Source: Argopecten irradians (Eukaryota; Mollusca; Bivalvia; Pectinida; Pectinidae). From it: a stretch of 64,000 nt of DNA. Below the pieces are notes generated by a model that made no database searches, was not told where the DNA came from, and was given only the letters and a program-made list of their open reading frames with translations. Below, one piece after another: positions 11,825 through 24,600 of the stretch; position 1 is the stretch's first letter, and each line of letters starts with the position of its first letter. Where the stretch lies: positions 35,823,604 through 35,887,603 of the forward strand of contig NC_091142.1 of NCBI RefSeq assembly GCF_041381155.1. Direction: 5' to 3'. A program made the position numbers and the translations under genes.

Positions 11825-12560
11825 GTCTGTGATAAATTGTTGTAAAATGTAGTTAATATCTCGCCTTGAATCTAGTGATCATATTGATTTACATAAAACA
11901 CATTCCTAGGAACTCGAGGAAAGGATTGCTATTAATAGTTTTATCAGAAGCTTGTTACAGAGTTGTCTTAGCTAATGTATACTCGCAAGTATTGATGGCT
12001 TTATTCATCAAGAAAATTGCCGTTCAAGTTGATCAGCTAAAATGTTTTAGGAAAAACTGCAAGCAACAAAAGTTTTTTGAAAGAATATTTGAAATATAAG
12101 CATAGGACAAAGAAGTAATTCCAACCGTGTGGACAAAAAAATGTCTAATTTTCGCGTGATCTGCCCCTCTATCAAGACACACAAAACGAACACGAACAGT
12201 AATATGGGACAATGAAATTAGACAAATATTTAGCAGCACAATGGACCCTTCGACAAGTGGAAGTCGAAGGCCGGATCTACCAATATGTAGCCATGATGTT
12301 CGGCAGAACACTAGGATATGAGCGGTGACTGGAAAACGTGCCAGGTGTGACGTCAAATCAAATGTGTGGCGAAATTTATATGTAGGGCTCATTTGTATAG
12401 GATACAAGTTTAGTCGCTTTTCTTCCCAGTGTATTAAAAGCAGCTAAATCCTAAATTTAGTTGCATTTGTTGGACAGCATATGCAAAGGATCAATAAAGC
12501 GTAAAAAAGAACGAAGAATGCTGGAAGTGGGATTAGTACATGTAATTAAAAAGCGAGTGA
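11825..12560. other. Intergenic region after ESS2
   Basis: No exon or RNA gene recognised. The right part may be the 3' tail of the adjacent Penelope-like fragment, but no diagnostic motif was seen. Confidence 0.4.
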
Positions 12561-13490
12561 TCAATTGATGTCAATTTGTGATATATATACTGTATATTTA
12601 ACGTTTGTTAATGCCTTTGGGATAGCGGGTCTGTAGATAGGTAATCCAGAATCTCTCGATCGACGCTTGGTTTGTGTCCAGTAGGAACAGTGCTCAGTTG
12701 TAATCACCTGCATGTCTTTCCAACTTTGGCTGATAGTCAGGTTTGTTCTGTTTGATAGACCAGTGGTGATTGTTGATTCTGACGTTGAGTGGACCACCGG
12801 TTTCCCCAACGTATTGCATTGTGCATTTCCTACACGAGAGGAGGTAGATGACATTGCTGGATTGCGTGCCAGGTTCTGTCGGATGTTGAATGCTTTGTTG
12901 TTGATTGAATAATCAAATGTATCTGTGGTGCTGTGTATGGACATATCATTTAATGTTGTATGTCATTAATGAACCCGTTTGTGCAGCAGGAGCAAGGGGA
13001 GGAAGTTTGCTGCTCACTACAAGGTCTTTTACATTTTTTGGTCTGCGGTAGGCTAGTAACGGTGGCTCTGAGAAAATAGCTTAAGTTTGGTTGATGACTC
13101 GATGATTTTCCAGTAGTTCCTCAGGATAGAAGGGAGATGTGGTAAGTTAGGATAGAATGTTACCACACAGGAAACACGTTGAGTTGCAGTTCGGGTTTTG
13201 CATACGAGAAGATTGGCTCTATCTTGGGCGCGGACCTTGTCTATTTCTTGGTCGATCAGATGTGATTTGTATCATCTAGAGATAATGTGGAATTTCATCT
13301 CTTCGCACCGACGTTCGAAGGTGGTATTGTCGGGTCGACACTATTCGTCGGATTCGTAAAGCTTGTGAATAGGGAATGCTTCTCATTGTATGCGAGGGAT
13401 GACAACCGTGGGACGAATGTATAGATGAGAATTAGTAGGTTTGGAATACAAGTCAGTATTAATGGCCCCTTCGACTAAGGTGTATCTAGA
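12561..13490 (-). mobile_element. Decayed Penelope-like retroelement (RT C-terminus plus GIY-YIG region)
   Basis: Several minus-strand frames read in order like the C-terminal half of a Penelope-like element. TDLYSKPTNSHLY lies near 13440-13480, then SIPYSQALRIRRI. A long open stretch at ~13265-12970 reads LIDQEIDKVRAQDR, VTFYPNLPHLPSIL, LAYRRPKNVKDLVVSSKLP. A GIY-YIG-like end follows, with KDMQVI, EHC.YWTQTKRRSR. Frames change at least twice and stops interrupt, so it is non-functional and lacks the N-terminal reverse transcriptase. Assignment relies on remembered family motifs; a protein search would settle it. Confidence 0.65.
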
Positions 13491-13934
13491 AATATATTGG
13501 TAACAAACACACTGTACATGTACTTTAAAGGGAGAATTTTGTCTCATAGGGATTTGAAAGGGTGTACACGTATATAAGAAATTCACCAGTTCTTATAAAA
13601 GTTGAAGAAGTTTGTATATTGTGACATGTTTAAGTGTAATGCTATAAATGTGTCAATCATTACCTATTGAGAACTGTTCATACTTCTGTAGGTAAGAGAG
13701 TGTATAAATAAAGCTTTTTAAGATAAGATTTAATTTCAGTAATTTAAAGATTTGTGATTCTGTGAAAGATTCATGGGAACGCTTTTCCGAATTAATCGAT
13801 CAATAAATAGACAGTGTGCTCAGTCACTTCCTAATGCCCCCATGAATGAATACGCTATCGTTCAGATCAAGTTATGCACAATTTACACAATATAAGAAAA
13901 TGCTGAATTTAAACATAAATTGATTTTCTTAATC

Positions 13935-14260
13935 ATACTAAATCTTGAATTCTGATTGGCCGATCCGGTTTTTTTTTCATATCTTTATGGGAAAAAAAAT
14001 CAGAGAATGACGCGAAATCCCGACGTTGTCGTGACATCACAATAAAAACATTGACGTTGCGTATTGATGTACAAAAATTATCCCTTGGAAAATCAATGTA
14101 ATCGTATGATGTGTAATTGTATTTTATTTTATCAAGTAGTCTGGAAAATTAATTACAATCATTGATGTCACCCTTTTTTTAATTGCATCGGGTTATGAAA
14201 TAATTTTTGTGAGATTCCGCTACGCTGCATCCATGCTTAAAATGTAAGGCAAAACTGAAT
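13935..14260 (+). repeat. Dispersed repeat family C, copy 1
   Basis: Shares long segments with 58795-59230 in the same orientation: TCTGATTGGCC, then AAAATCAGAGAATG.CGCGAAA, GACGT.ATCGTGACGTCACAATA-like, and TTGGCGTTGCGTATTGAT-like phrases. No reading frame. Probably a non-autonomous transposon. Confidence 0.65.
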
Positions 14261-15587
14261 AGGAAATAACTGACAGAAAGCAACTTTAAATAGACCCTAA
14301 ATCATCCTTGAGATCTATCTGTATATAGGAATTAAAGGAATCTTTTGTTTATCTTTGACGATAATTCATGCCACATCCCTTTCGTACCACCAACAAGTGA
14401 CGGAAAAACTGTCGACCAAACAGATCAAGGAGATAGTCTTGTAATTAAAACTTAACATTGAGCAACCTGACAATACAATGTCCATCCTGTTTTTATACGA
14501 CGAAAAACACACTCTATCAGTCACATGAAATTCACGTGAAGGGCTTTTCACCTGAATTTCACGTGAAAAAAAGGTGTGAATTTAATGTGAAATTCACATG
14601 AAGAAATATTGCCTGTGTAACGATGCAGTGCGAAACTTTGAAATATTAATTTAGTCCAAGCTATATATTACACAGTTTGATGTGGTCGGTAGATAGGGTC
14701 TTGGTCGTGTATAGGTCGAATGTTCTGTATCAACATAATTTTAAATTTCAATTTTTAAAAATGTCTTACATGCGGCCCAATTAGGAACGCTACGGTACTA
14801 TTGCATAAAAGATATGTATTTTAGTAATATACACATGTTTTAACCTGTCAATAACACATTATCAAGTGAGTGTTATCTACATGCCTTTGTTGCTGCTTAA
14901 TTCAGTCATACGATGCACGCATTTACACCAAGGCATTGTTTCCTAGTGTTAACAAGAAATTATCTTGAAGTTGAATCGGTTCATTACAGGTCATGTTTTT
15001 TAAAATGAAAGAAGACCAAAGTCAAGGTGTATTTTGTTATCGTCTCTAATACATGTAATATTTGTAATACGACTCTAACATACATAAGGTAAGGTACAAT
15101 ACACAGTGACTGCTTGGGTAAACCGCTCTACATTACATTCTGCGTATTATCTAAGGTACAATGTTTAAGTATGTATATCTAATGATGAAGTTACACCGTT
15201 TAAAAATAAAACATGTAGTTTATGACCATATGAGTTAATATAGTTAAATATGGATAACAGAAGATAAAACGTAAAACAATGTGAACTAAAGCAGACTATA
15301 ACTTAGTACTATGAATAGAAGGAGAACACACCTTATTAGTGGCGTGGCTAAATATACATGGAATGCGTAGGTATGCCCATAAAGACATTGTCATATAGGG
15401 TATTATATACTTATACAATTAACTGCATTTTTATATCATTTTACTTCCTTGTACGACATGAGATTTCTGTCGGCTAACGGAATCGATTAGAGAGTCAATT
15501 CTGGGTAACAGTAATGGCGCACACCTATAGGTAAGTTGTTTTTATACCTGTTCACAGAGTATTGTGTTTTATTATTTTTGTATTTAA

Positions 15588-15857
15588 ATATTTATGTCGG
15601 AAATATTATGAACATATAAGCGCCTTTATAACCAGGAAATGGCTACTAGTATATATATTTGACCACTCTGTGTATGTGTAGGACAATTAATGTTACAAGT
15701 AAAGCCATTCCAATTATTGATAATATATATGTTTATGTCGGAAACATTATCAGCATATAGGATAGCGTTTTAATAACCATGAAATGGTTATACAGATTTA
15801 ACCCCTCGCCTATGTATAAGACCACTTAGGTTACAAGTAAAGCCATTCCAGTTATAT
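15588..15857 (+). repeat. Two diverged tandem copies of a ~135-bp unit
   Basis: The first copy (15588-15725) and the second (15731-15857) share TTTATGTCGGAAA.ATTAT and TTACAAGTAAAGCCATTCCA phrases in the same order. Confidence 0.65.
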
Positions 15858-16173
15858 ATAATTAGCATGAGACCACCATAGTTACAGGTGTAGTACTCCC
15901 GGTTGTTTGGAGTCCACCTTGGTTATATATGAGATCATGTTTATTACATAGTGTATCTTTGATCATGAACCAAATTGGTTATAATTATGCTTTCTCCCAC
16001 CATTCACTGATTTGTCATTGGTATTTACAGCGAGAAATTTCTCTGTTGCTCAATCCCTAGGGTATGACAGCTCCAGTAAAACAATTACGTGATGTCATGA
16101 CGTCATACGGTGTAACCATGGCGTGCATTGTGGATGTTGAACGTTTATGAATTACCCCTCGGTTTTGATTAAT

Positions 16174-16335
16174 AGAATCTTTCACCCGCTTTGGGGTGAG
16201 ACAAGAGATTCTCAACCCGAGAGGTAAGATTCTTAAGATGTCAAACACGAGGCTGTGCCGAGTGTTTGACATCTTAAGAATCTTATCCCGAGAGTTTAGA
16301 TCTCCTGTCTAACCCCAAAGAGGGTAAATGATTCT
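16174..16335. repeat. Palindromic foldback element
   Basis: The inner arms TAAGATTCTTAAGATGTCAA and the complement flank CACGAGGCTGTGCCGAG; the outer arms (AGAATCTTTCACCC, CTTTGGGGT) also find complements on the right. Most of the element can form one long hairpin. Confidence 0.75.
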
Positions 16336-16399
16336 TTTTCTCTTACGCCGTGCACCACTTTGTGTCTCTAATAAACGTGTCACTTATGGAATCGCCGTC

Positions 16400-16490
16400 T
16401 TTGTGACGTCATTTTATTGTTGTCGTGACGTTACAATATTATTACCGCGACGTCATGATATTGTTGTCGTGACGTCATACCATTGTTGAG
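16400..16490 (+). repeat. Short minisatellite with repeated TGACGTCA-like cores
   Basis: Three to four imperfect units of ~28 bp built on ATTGTTGTCGTGACGTCATA. The core resembles a CRE site, but with no gene start nearby a regulatory role is not supported. Confidence 0.55.
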
Positions 16491-18627
16491 CACGTACAAA
16501 TATTCCACATCTACAATGTGCGCCGCAGTTACACCGCATGTATTGATGACGTCACGTTATTGTCCTGCGCGTGTGAGCTGTCTTACACTCCCCTGTGTAA
16601 GATAGAGATATCTTTTCCCTAGCGAACCTCGGGATGTCCTTGTGAAGTATGGGGGAAAGAAAAATATCACACTGGTAAAACTGTGGATATCCCTGTCTGG
16701 GGTAAGATAATTCGTTATCATAACCTCTAGGTAGGGAAATATTCATTTTTTCTGAACCACATGACCAATTGATTGCGATATGTCGGTTTGTTTGTTTGTT
16801 TGAGTTTTACGACCCATCGACAACTAAGGTATTTAGGGCCAAACTACAGGGCAGTACCAGGGTATAAACTGTATCTAAAATATCAGGATAAGAAAAAGGC
16901 AAGCAAAAACTAAAACAAAATTGTAAATGTTGATTTAATAAAAAGAGTTACATAGGATAAAATAGTTTTGGCTAAAACACATGAGAAAACTCATGCACAA
17001 TGTTGACGAAACGATGAGTGTTGCGTTGATATGAATATAAGATGAGATTTGTCGGACTATTGAGATTTTCGTATTTCTAAATTTTACAATTAAATATTTC
17101 ACAGAAGAAATCAATTTTAACATGAACAATGTTAAAGCTTATGGAAATACAACTGGCATTAACAGCAGGTGCAAACATCGGCAAAAACAATAGGAAAACC
17201 AGAGCGACCCCTAGGTCTACACGGTCGCCTGTGTTATAAAATGTCGTTTTTCTTCTTATCTTCATAATAGCTGTATAAATGTGTATTTACAAACTTTGTA
17301 GCCCTCTCTATTAGTCCAAGATTACAGGAATCATCGTTATTAAGAATAAGTTCAAAAGGTAACTTTGACGCCGAAGGAGAGGGGATCGCAATAGGTTAAA
17401 TGCGACTGCGTATTATGTGACTTTATAAAAGCAATTAAGAGCAACATAACATATCACTCACTACAGACTTTATTGAAATCCCTTCAGTAGTTTAAGTGGA
17501 GTAGCCATTTTATTATTTTGTAACAAAGGTGCATAACTCTGAAAAAAGGTAAAAAGATATTTTCTTGTTGCAGTTTGTATCTGAGATATGACGAGGGATA
17601 ACGAACGATGAATTATGATTGTAAGTATGGTTTGTATATTGTGAGAAAATTTTAATAAAGAAAATGTGTGTTGTTTTCAAGTTCAGTTCGGACCGTGGGT
17701 AATTATATAAATCACAGGACACAAAACGAAGAATTCAAGTAGAATTTGATTTTCTCTTGTATTGTATTTCTTTCCCACATATCAACATATGTGGCACATT
17801 ACATAGAAATAAAATGAAAGTTCACTCGTATTGGTAATCCAATATGTAGACACCGAATTAGTTATCCGTAGATGGCGATCCACCTTATAAAAGTTCCGAA
17901 TTTGAATAATGTTCACACACAGTTCACTATCGACCGCCTTGAAGGTTGGAAATCCAACTGATGTTCATAAATCAGGCATGGGTTTTTATAATAAAATGAC
18001 CATTGTCCGATAGGTAAACCCGGATGTAATCAAGATCAATAGCATAAAGACATTATCACAATTAAACGACTTGAAAATATATCGGCAGTTTGATATGAAA
18101 TATATCTACTTAAGCTTATCAATGACACCATTGCCTCAAGGAAGGTTATAAACACTTTGACATGTGAATACTATATGTAATTGTCGGTCACTCCACAAAA
18201 ATAAGACCACAATGCCTTAGGGTAGATTTTAAACTTGTCAACACATCTATAGGTAAAATATACAATTATATAACAACAGAGAACATCTCAGATTTCTCTA
18301 TGACAAAATCTTGAAAATTTGAAGCTTGTTATCGTTATTCTCCACAAAATTCCGATGGATATTTCTTACGTTTCTTCTTTATAATCATTTCTAGTTCGCA
18401 AATTTTCACATGTGCACCAATCTTGTATTTGGCATTTTAGCATAATGTGTGGAACTTTATCCATGTAATCAAATGTTCGAACGAAAACAAGTTTAAAAGT
18501 ATGAGAAAAGAAAATGTCAATTTCGCATTTGTCTGGTAAAGAGCATTCATTGGTGGGTGATTTCTCTATGATCTCTTTTATCTACCTTAGTGATTTTATC
18601 TGCATCATTAGTCTTCTTGGTGAGAAA

Positions 18628-21600
18628 ATGGATGACACTAATAATAAAGTAAAGTCTGTCACTGAAGATACCTACTCAACAATTATTTATCGACGGACCG
18701 GCACCAGATCTGACTTCATAACACCGGTACTACAGGAACAACCTTCAAAAGCAAACCAAATGCTGAAAAAACCGTCCCAAGAATGGAAACTCAGAGTATT
18801 CCTGATGAAGCTTGCAAAGAATATCACTGTAGATGAGTTGAATGAAATAAAGTTATTATTGAAAGGTAAATACAAGCTTTTGCTATAAACTGTCTACATT
18901 CAGCTGCTGAGATATTAATTATATATTACAGGTGACATAAAAAGATAGAGATACTGATTTATTACAGGTGAGATAGAAAGATAGAGATACTGATTAATTA
19001 CAGGTGAAATAGGAAGATAGATATTTTGATTAATTACAGGTGAGATCAGGATATAGTTGGTGATTTGTTATATGTGACACGGAGATTAGGATGTTGATTT
19101 TCTACAGTTGAGATGGAATTTGTCATTTGTTATCAGGTTTATGTTTAATTGATGAGTTATCACATATTATATTTCTTATGAAAGAGAGAGATATCTATTT
19201 CATGATCAGTAAAACTGACATGGTGATTTGATATATGATGCTTTTTCAAAGGATATAATGTTCTAATTTATAATATATTACACCTTTAATATATATTCCA
19301 GCCGAATACCATACCAGTAAAACGGTACTGTCAGAAATAAAAACGGTGATACAGGTCTTCGATCATTTAATGGATATCGCCTTTATGGATGTATATAATC
19401 TCCAACAACTACAAAGTCTGGTATGGCACCTGGACAGAAAGGACTTGCACACCACACTGACTGGTTTTGCCAGAGAGTACAACACATGTCCTTTACAAAT
19501 ATTTAAACCAGACAGAAGTCCAAGTAAGTGATGCTTTCTTTAAAAAACTCATTTGTAATGAATAATCTATTTTGCGAACTAATTGTCTCAACCACTTATT
19601 ATCATTATTCATATAATCCGCTTAATTTCAAGTGACTTTGCCCAGATAAATTAATATTTTTGCATATGTCACTAGTGTAATTTCACCTGGAGCGATATTC
19701 ACATCAGCTGGAATTTTGCAACACATTTTATCCTTTGAAATGTAGGTTTTTGAAGTTATGTGATAAAAAGTATCTTAGGTATGTGTTCATTTTTTGTATG
19801 AGATTTGATGAAATACGTCCGTAGTTGTAAGCTTTGGTTACCAAGACTCGCAAAAATGAAGAAAAACCTTTGTTTCATAAAATCTCATATTCACGAACTG
19901 AACACTTATATAAGAACCTATGTATATGTACTAATCATGATCACTGATGTCTATACAAAATTTATATGAAATAAAAAGTAGAAAAACTATGTAGGTGAAT
20001 GATGTCCAATTGTAAATACAAAATTTAAAAACCTTAATCAGACGGCAATGTTGCCCTACCTCCCTCGAGTATTGACTTCGAATATTTTTTGACGAAGCGC
20101 CCTCGTTTATACTTATCGTGAATTAGTTATAAACTCGGACAATTAAGAAGATCACAAAACACTAGATGCATAATGTAAAAATATCACTCATGTGAAGTCC
20201 TGGTTTGTCGTGCGGGTTATGAATAAAAAAAAAATACAAAAACAAAAAACAACTAAAAAAACCATAATAAATAAAACAAAAAGAAAAATTAATAAATAAA
20301 CAAAAACTCGGGGTAAAATCAGTTTAATCCTGTCCTTTAAATGAGTTTTGAATTTATTTTAAAGGGAACGGTTACGTGTATGCTGACTTCCATGTTGGCG
20401 GACAACTGGAAACAACATCTAAGCTCGACATTGAAACCATGCGTACAACTATTGCTGATCGATTGTTTGTTCCTTCCAAATTTATCTATATCAAGGGTAT
20501 AGAATATCTACACAGTTTAACGGTTACACTGATGATTCCCGAATCTTCTGTGTTTAGTCTGTTTGAGCTGTCAGATGTTGAGAAGTCAGCCCTAAAAAAC
20601 CTGAAGATTGACTCATTTGAAATTGAGGATAAACATGTGAAGCTAGCAGGCAAGTGTTTATTAGCACACCATTGTTGTAAAGTGTGTGTCTAATGTTATA
20701 CCACCAACCGACGTGTCTACACCGCCCCATTCTGTCCTACATGTAGTACCATTTTATCCTCATTTAGCCTCTGCCATAATTGTCCTGATGGAGCCCAGAT
20801 AAATATTCTAAGCCAATTATATGAGGATTCTTCCTTCGTTATTTGAGCATATTTCCGAATGTATAAATTCACGATCAAGGGTTCTAACTGACAATCGTGC
20901 ATTCATCTAGCATTGAACTGGATTCAATTAGCAATTATGGGAGTATTTTAGCGCTTTATGTTGATTTACCGCAGTTCAGATGGAATTTATACCCCCATAA
21001 TTTCCAGTTGAATTGGGTTCTATGCTTATTTACATTCGATAACAATTTTATGTTGAAATCCTAAGAGATTTCGCATTTATAATACATAAAAAATATTATT
21101 GTCAAAAACGGAACAGACATCTTCCGTGATCGCGCAAGAAAAATGTGACATCACAATGATAATGACGTTATACTTAACGAATGGCAGTTCATAGACTGTT
21201 ACATGCCAAATGCTCTTTGTAAGGTGGGCTGTAGTGAAACAATATATATACACAATTTTTAATACAATTATTTGCGTAACATTTTAAGTCGCGTTCGAGG
21301 TCTCTTGCGATATAACGAGGAATTTGCATAACAGTATTGGGCTACTTGTCCAATCACAGTTTAGCAAGAGTACTCCTGGAATTTTCGGAACTAAGTTTCC
21401 TTTTAAAACAGTCTAGGACAAGTGCAATAAAATTTCTAATGATTATTGTACCTATTTGCACATACATGTCATTTTTATAAATTAGCTTTTACGATATTTA
21501 CAATATTGTTTTAGCGGTATTTTGTTTTATTGTTTTACAATAACAACGCAAAATACTGATTCCTTGTCTGAAAGCTTCTTTAATTAAATTTAATTCTACT

Positions 21601-24600
21601 TATTGCTATTTATCCGAGATTTTTGTTCAGTTTAATTTTATTTTTTTAAATAAAGTGACCTTTATGAATTATTGTTATAGAAGAACCATTAAGCAGCAAA
21701 CCACATGAAGAAATATTGGCAGTGGGCAAAGTCAGTAAGTATATGTAGTCTTGATATACCAAAATGTGTAAAAACCAATTAACTTTGTATGATTAAAAGT
21801 ACCTCAATAAGGGGGTATCGAGATCCCAAAACGACGTGAGTAAAATACAACTTACCATGATTAGTTCCACCTTCCGGTGATTATGACGTCACGAAACTCA
21901 CGTCAAATGATGAAGTCATAATCATCGGATGGTGGGACTAATCGACGGTAAATTGTACTTTACTCACGTGTTTTTTAGATCTCGAAACCCCGTAAATATT
22001 CACCTTTTTGTTTATTATACATAATCGTCTTTGACTGTAGAGTTTGAGTTATTGTCAATTTGTACTATTGACTTATTGAATTAGTTGTATCGTTCGCGCG
22101 GAGAACAGTCTTCTAAATTGCAAAGCAAAGTCAAACACTATGTTGAAATACTAAATTAGTATCCGTGTATTTAAAAGCATGCATGTGCTATGTTGTAAGG
22201 TTATATGATACATATAATATGTTTTGTACCCGTTATGTATATTCAATATTCTATTTTTCTTCCTAAATTAGTCCCTTTTATTGCCGTTTTGTGAAAGGCC
22301 CAATACCTTAACGAAATGGAAATAAAGTTTCTTAAAATAGTAATAACCTAAGAAAAGTTCCTATATCGATAGCCTAAGATGAGGTTACAACACCAAACAA
22401 ATGCAAGATTTCATTATAATCTATGTTATCAATGAAGATCCATTTCGCTGTTTTGTTTCTAGCACAGTGATAGTCAACGAACGCGTGGTAATAAGGATGG
22501 CAGCGGGATACTAGCATTATGAAAATTACCATTTATTTTAATTGAATTATTAAGAAGGTGATGTTAATGTAGTATCAGCGATAAGCTAAAACCTTTTGCG
22601 ACTCTATTTTTCGGTATCAATGTCGTTTTACATTTCCATTTGTTAAGATTTTTACTATCATAATTAATTTACAATTAACGAAGTTATACAGAATGCATAT
22701 AAACTAACTTTTCTATTTGTAAGTAATTGATATCCAAAAGCATCGACACTCAGATTATGTAGTACTAGTAGATAAAAAAGTCTTTCCACAAAATGTCTAC
22801 TCTTGGGTAGCTGTCTCGGCAACCAACTGGTGCCCTTCTGGAGCCCTTACGATAATTGAATAATTGGAATGTAACGAAAGGTAACGTAACTTATTCAAAA
22901 TTACGAGAAAATGATTAATATTGATCAAATTGAAAATAGCATAGTTATTTCTCCAAAAGTTATACATGTATATCTAATTTCTTTGGATATTATCTGTTGG
23001 CTAGTATCACACATACGGTATCGCCATAATAATGACTGCAATAGCTGTTTGTGCATAGGGGAAATATCAATTGCATGATACATACATTGTTGGTATTTAG
23101 TACATTTATATCCTACATTATCCATACTAGATTGTTAATTTGATACAACATTCGTTTTGTCTAATTTATGTTTTATTTAAGAAAAACGCAGGAGACAGTA
23201 TGAGGAGTCCGGTTACCAAAACAGTGAGTACAGTATGCTTTGTTTTATTCTAATGTCGTTAATTAATGTTTGCCAAGACTGCTTCCGTCAGCAAATAGTC
23301 ATAGCCGTAAACCATTTCCTTACCTGATGACGTACTACAACATAATGTTCGTTAAAGTGTTATAATATAACTATACAGGGTCGTTTTCCGGAATACTCCA
23401 TGCAAATTTAATATTGAAGTGATCATTTAAGACTTCATCTAGAACCAAAAAATGCATTTCCCTATATATTGAATTTAGCAGTCAATTTTCTCAAGAACAT
23501 AGATGAACTCCTGGGTTTCTGTCTGCATGACAGACTAGGAATCAATTTAGGATGACAATTTTTGTGAAGTTTATCTTTGTGCAAGTAGACCCGAAGATTT
23601 TTCTGTAACAGAAAGTCTTAACGGCTAGACTTTGAAAAATGTTTGTGATTGGAAACTAATTATAAAATGGTGCAAAAATATTTGCGCGATTAGTAAATGA
23701 AAAGTTAAACGGAAAATAAAGTTTTACAGACTAAATAATCATTACTGTGAGAACCGTTCAGTCTGTTGAAGGGTGTTATTTAACATATTTACCAGAAATG
23801 TATATATTCTTTTACCAATTCATAACATTTAGAGACAGTTTAGTAACAAGTATTTCTTTCATCCTTACTAATCTTAGTTATTTTGGCTGCTTTATTTTAT
23901 TTTTATTTTGTGTGTGGGGATCGTTTTTAAAAGTTTAAAGACATTTCACATATTTCAATTTATTGTTATGTTCTAGGTCATGTAACTACGGATCTTCCAG
24001 ACGTCAGATTTCAAGATGTACGTTTCACCAATGCACCCGATAACGTTTGTGCGGGACTAATATCTTTGTTAAATACTTTTGTGCGCATTTCTTACCAGGA
24101 AAGTATGATTTTATTGATATTTAATCTCAAAAAGACAATTATTTAATTTGATTTTAAGATTTGACTTGATAAATCTGTCTGACAATGTACAACATTATTC
24201 TATATTTGCATATTACTGAGTTATCTGCCCTTGCAAGTAGGTATTGATTGTGACGGTCCTAACCATAACCCTAACAGAGTCTTGACGGCCATGTCTGTGC
24301 TAGCGTTACTTCACACTTTTCAGAGAAACCGACATAAATTTCGCTTACACAATCATGACGTCACAATTGATAATTACCCGCAAGGGAGGTAACTCAATAA
24401 AGTGCAAATAAAGAATTGGTGACATATCTAACGAACAGTTTGTTTGCTTTTAGCCATCTGAAGAAATTTCCGTCCAACGTGCTATACAACATGGAGACGT
24501 CCGTTTGTTACGTGCATTAGCAGCATCAAACACAGACCTGACTGATGGAGGTCGGTTCTATCCTCTACACACTGCTGCATCACTGGGGATGAAGAGACTA

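Larger units (their letters stand above)
13491..18627. other. Intergenic region with repeats only
   Basis: No gene recognised in about 5 kb between the Penelope-like fragment and the DED-protease gene. It contains the repeats listed separately (13935-14260, 15588-15857, 16174-16335, 16400-16490), several TTCACGTGAA-type motifs near 14525-14600, and otherwise AT-rich unique-looking sequence. An AG at 18609-18610 could end a 5' UTR intron of the next gene. Confidence 0.5.

Noticed and set aside
12033..12407. Minus-strand ORF of 124 codons
   Set aside because: Next to the Penelope-like fragment but without a recognised motif; composition looks like a chance ORF.
16400..16490. Cluster of CRE-like enhancer sites
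   Set aside because: The TGACGTCA-like cores are part of a minisatellite, and similar cores recur inside MITEs; no adjacent promoter.
18514..18627. Upstream in-frame ATG for the DED-protease gene
   Set aside because: The extra 38 residues are hydrophobic and unlike the rest, and a plausible acceptor lies just before ATG 18628. Kept only as an alternative start.
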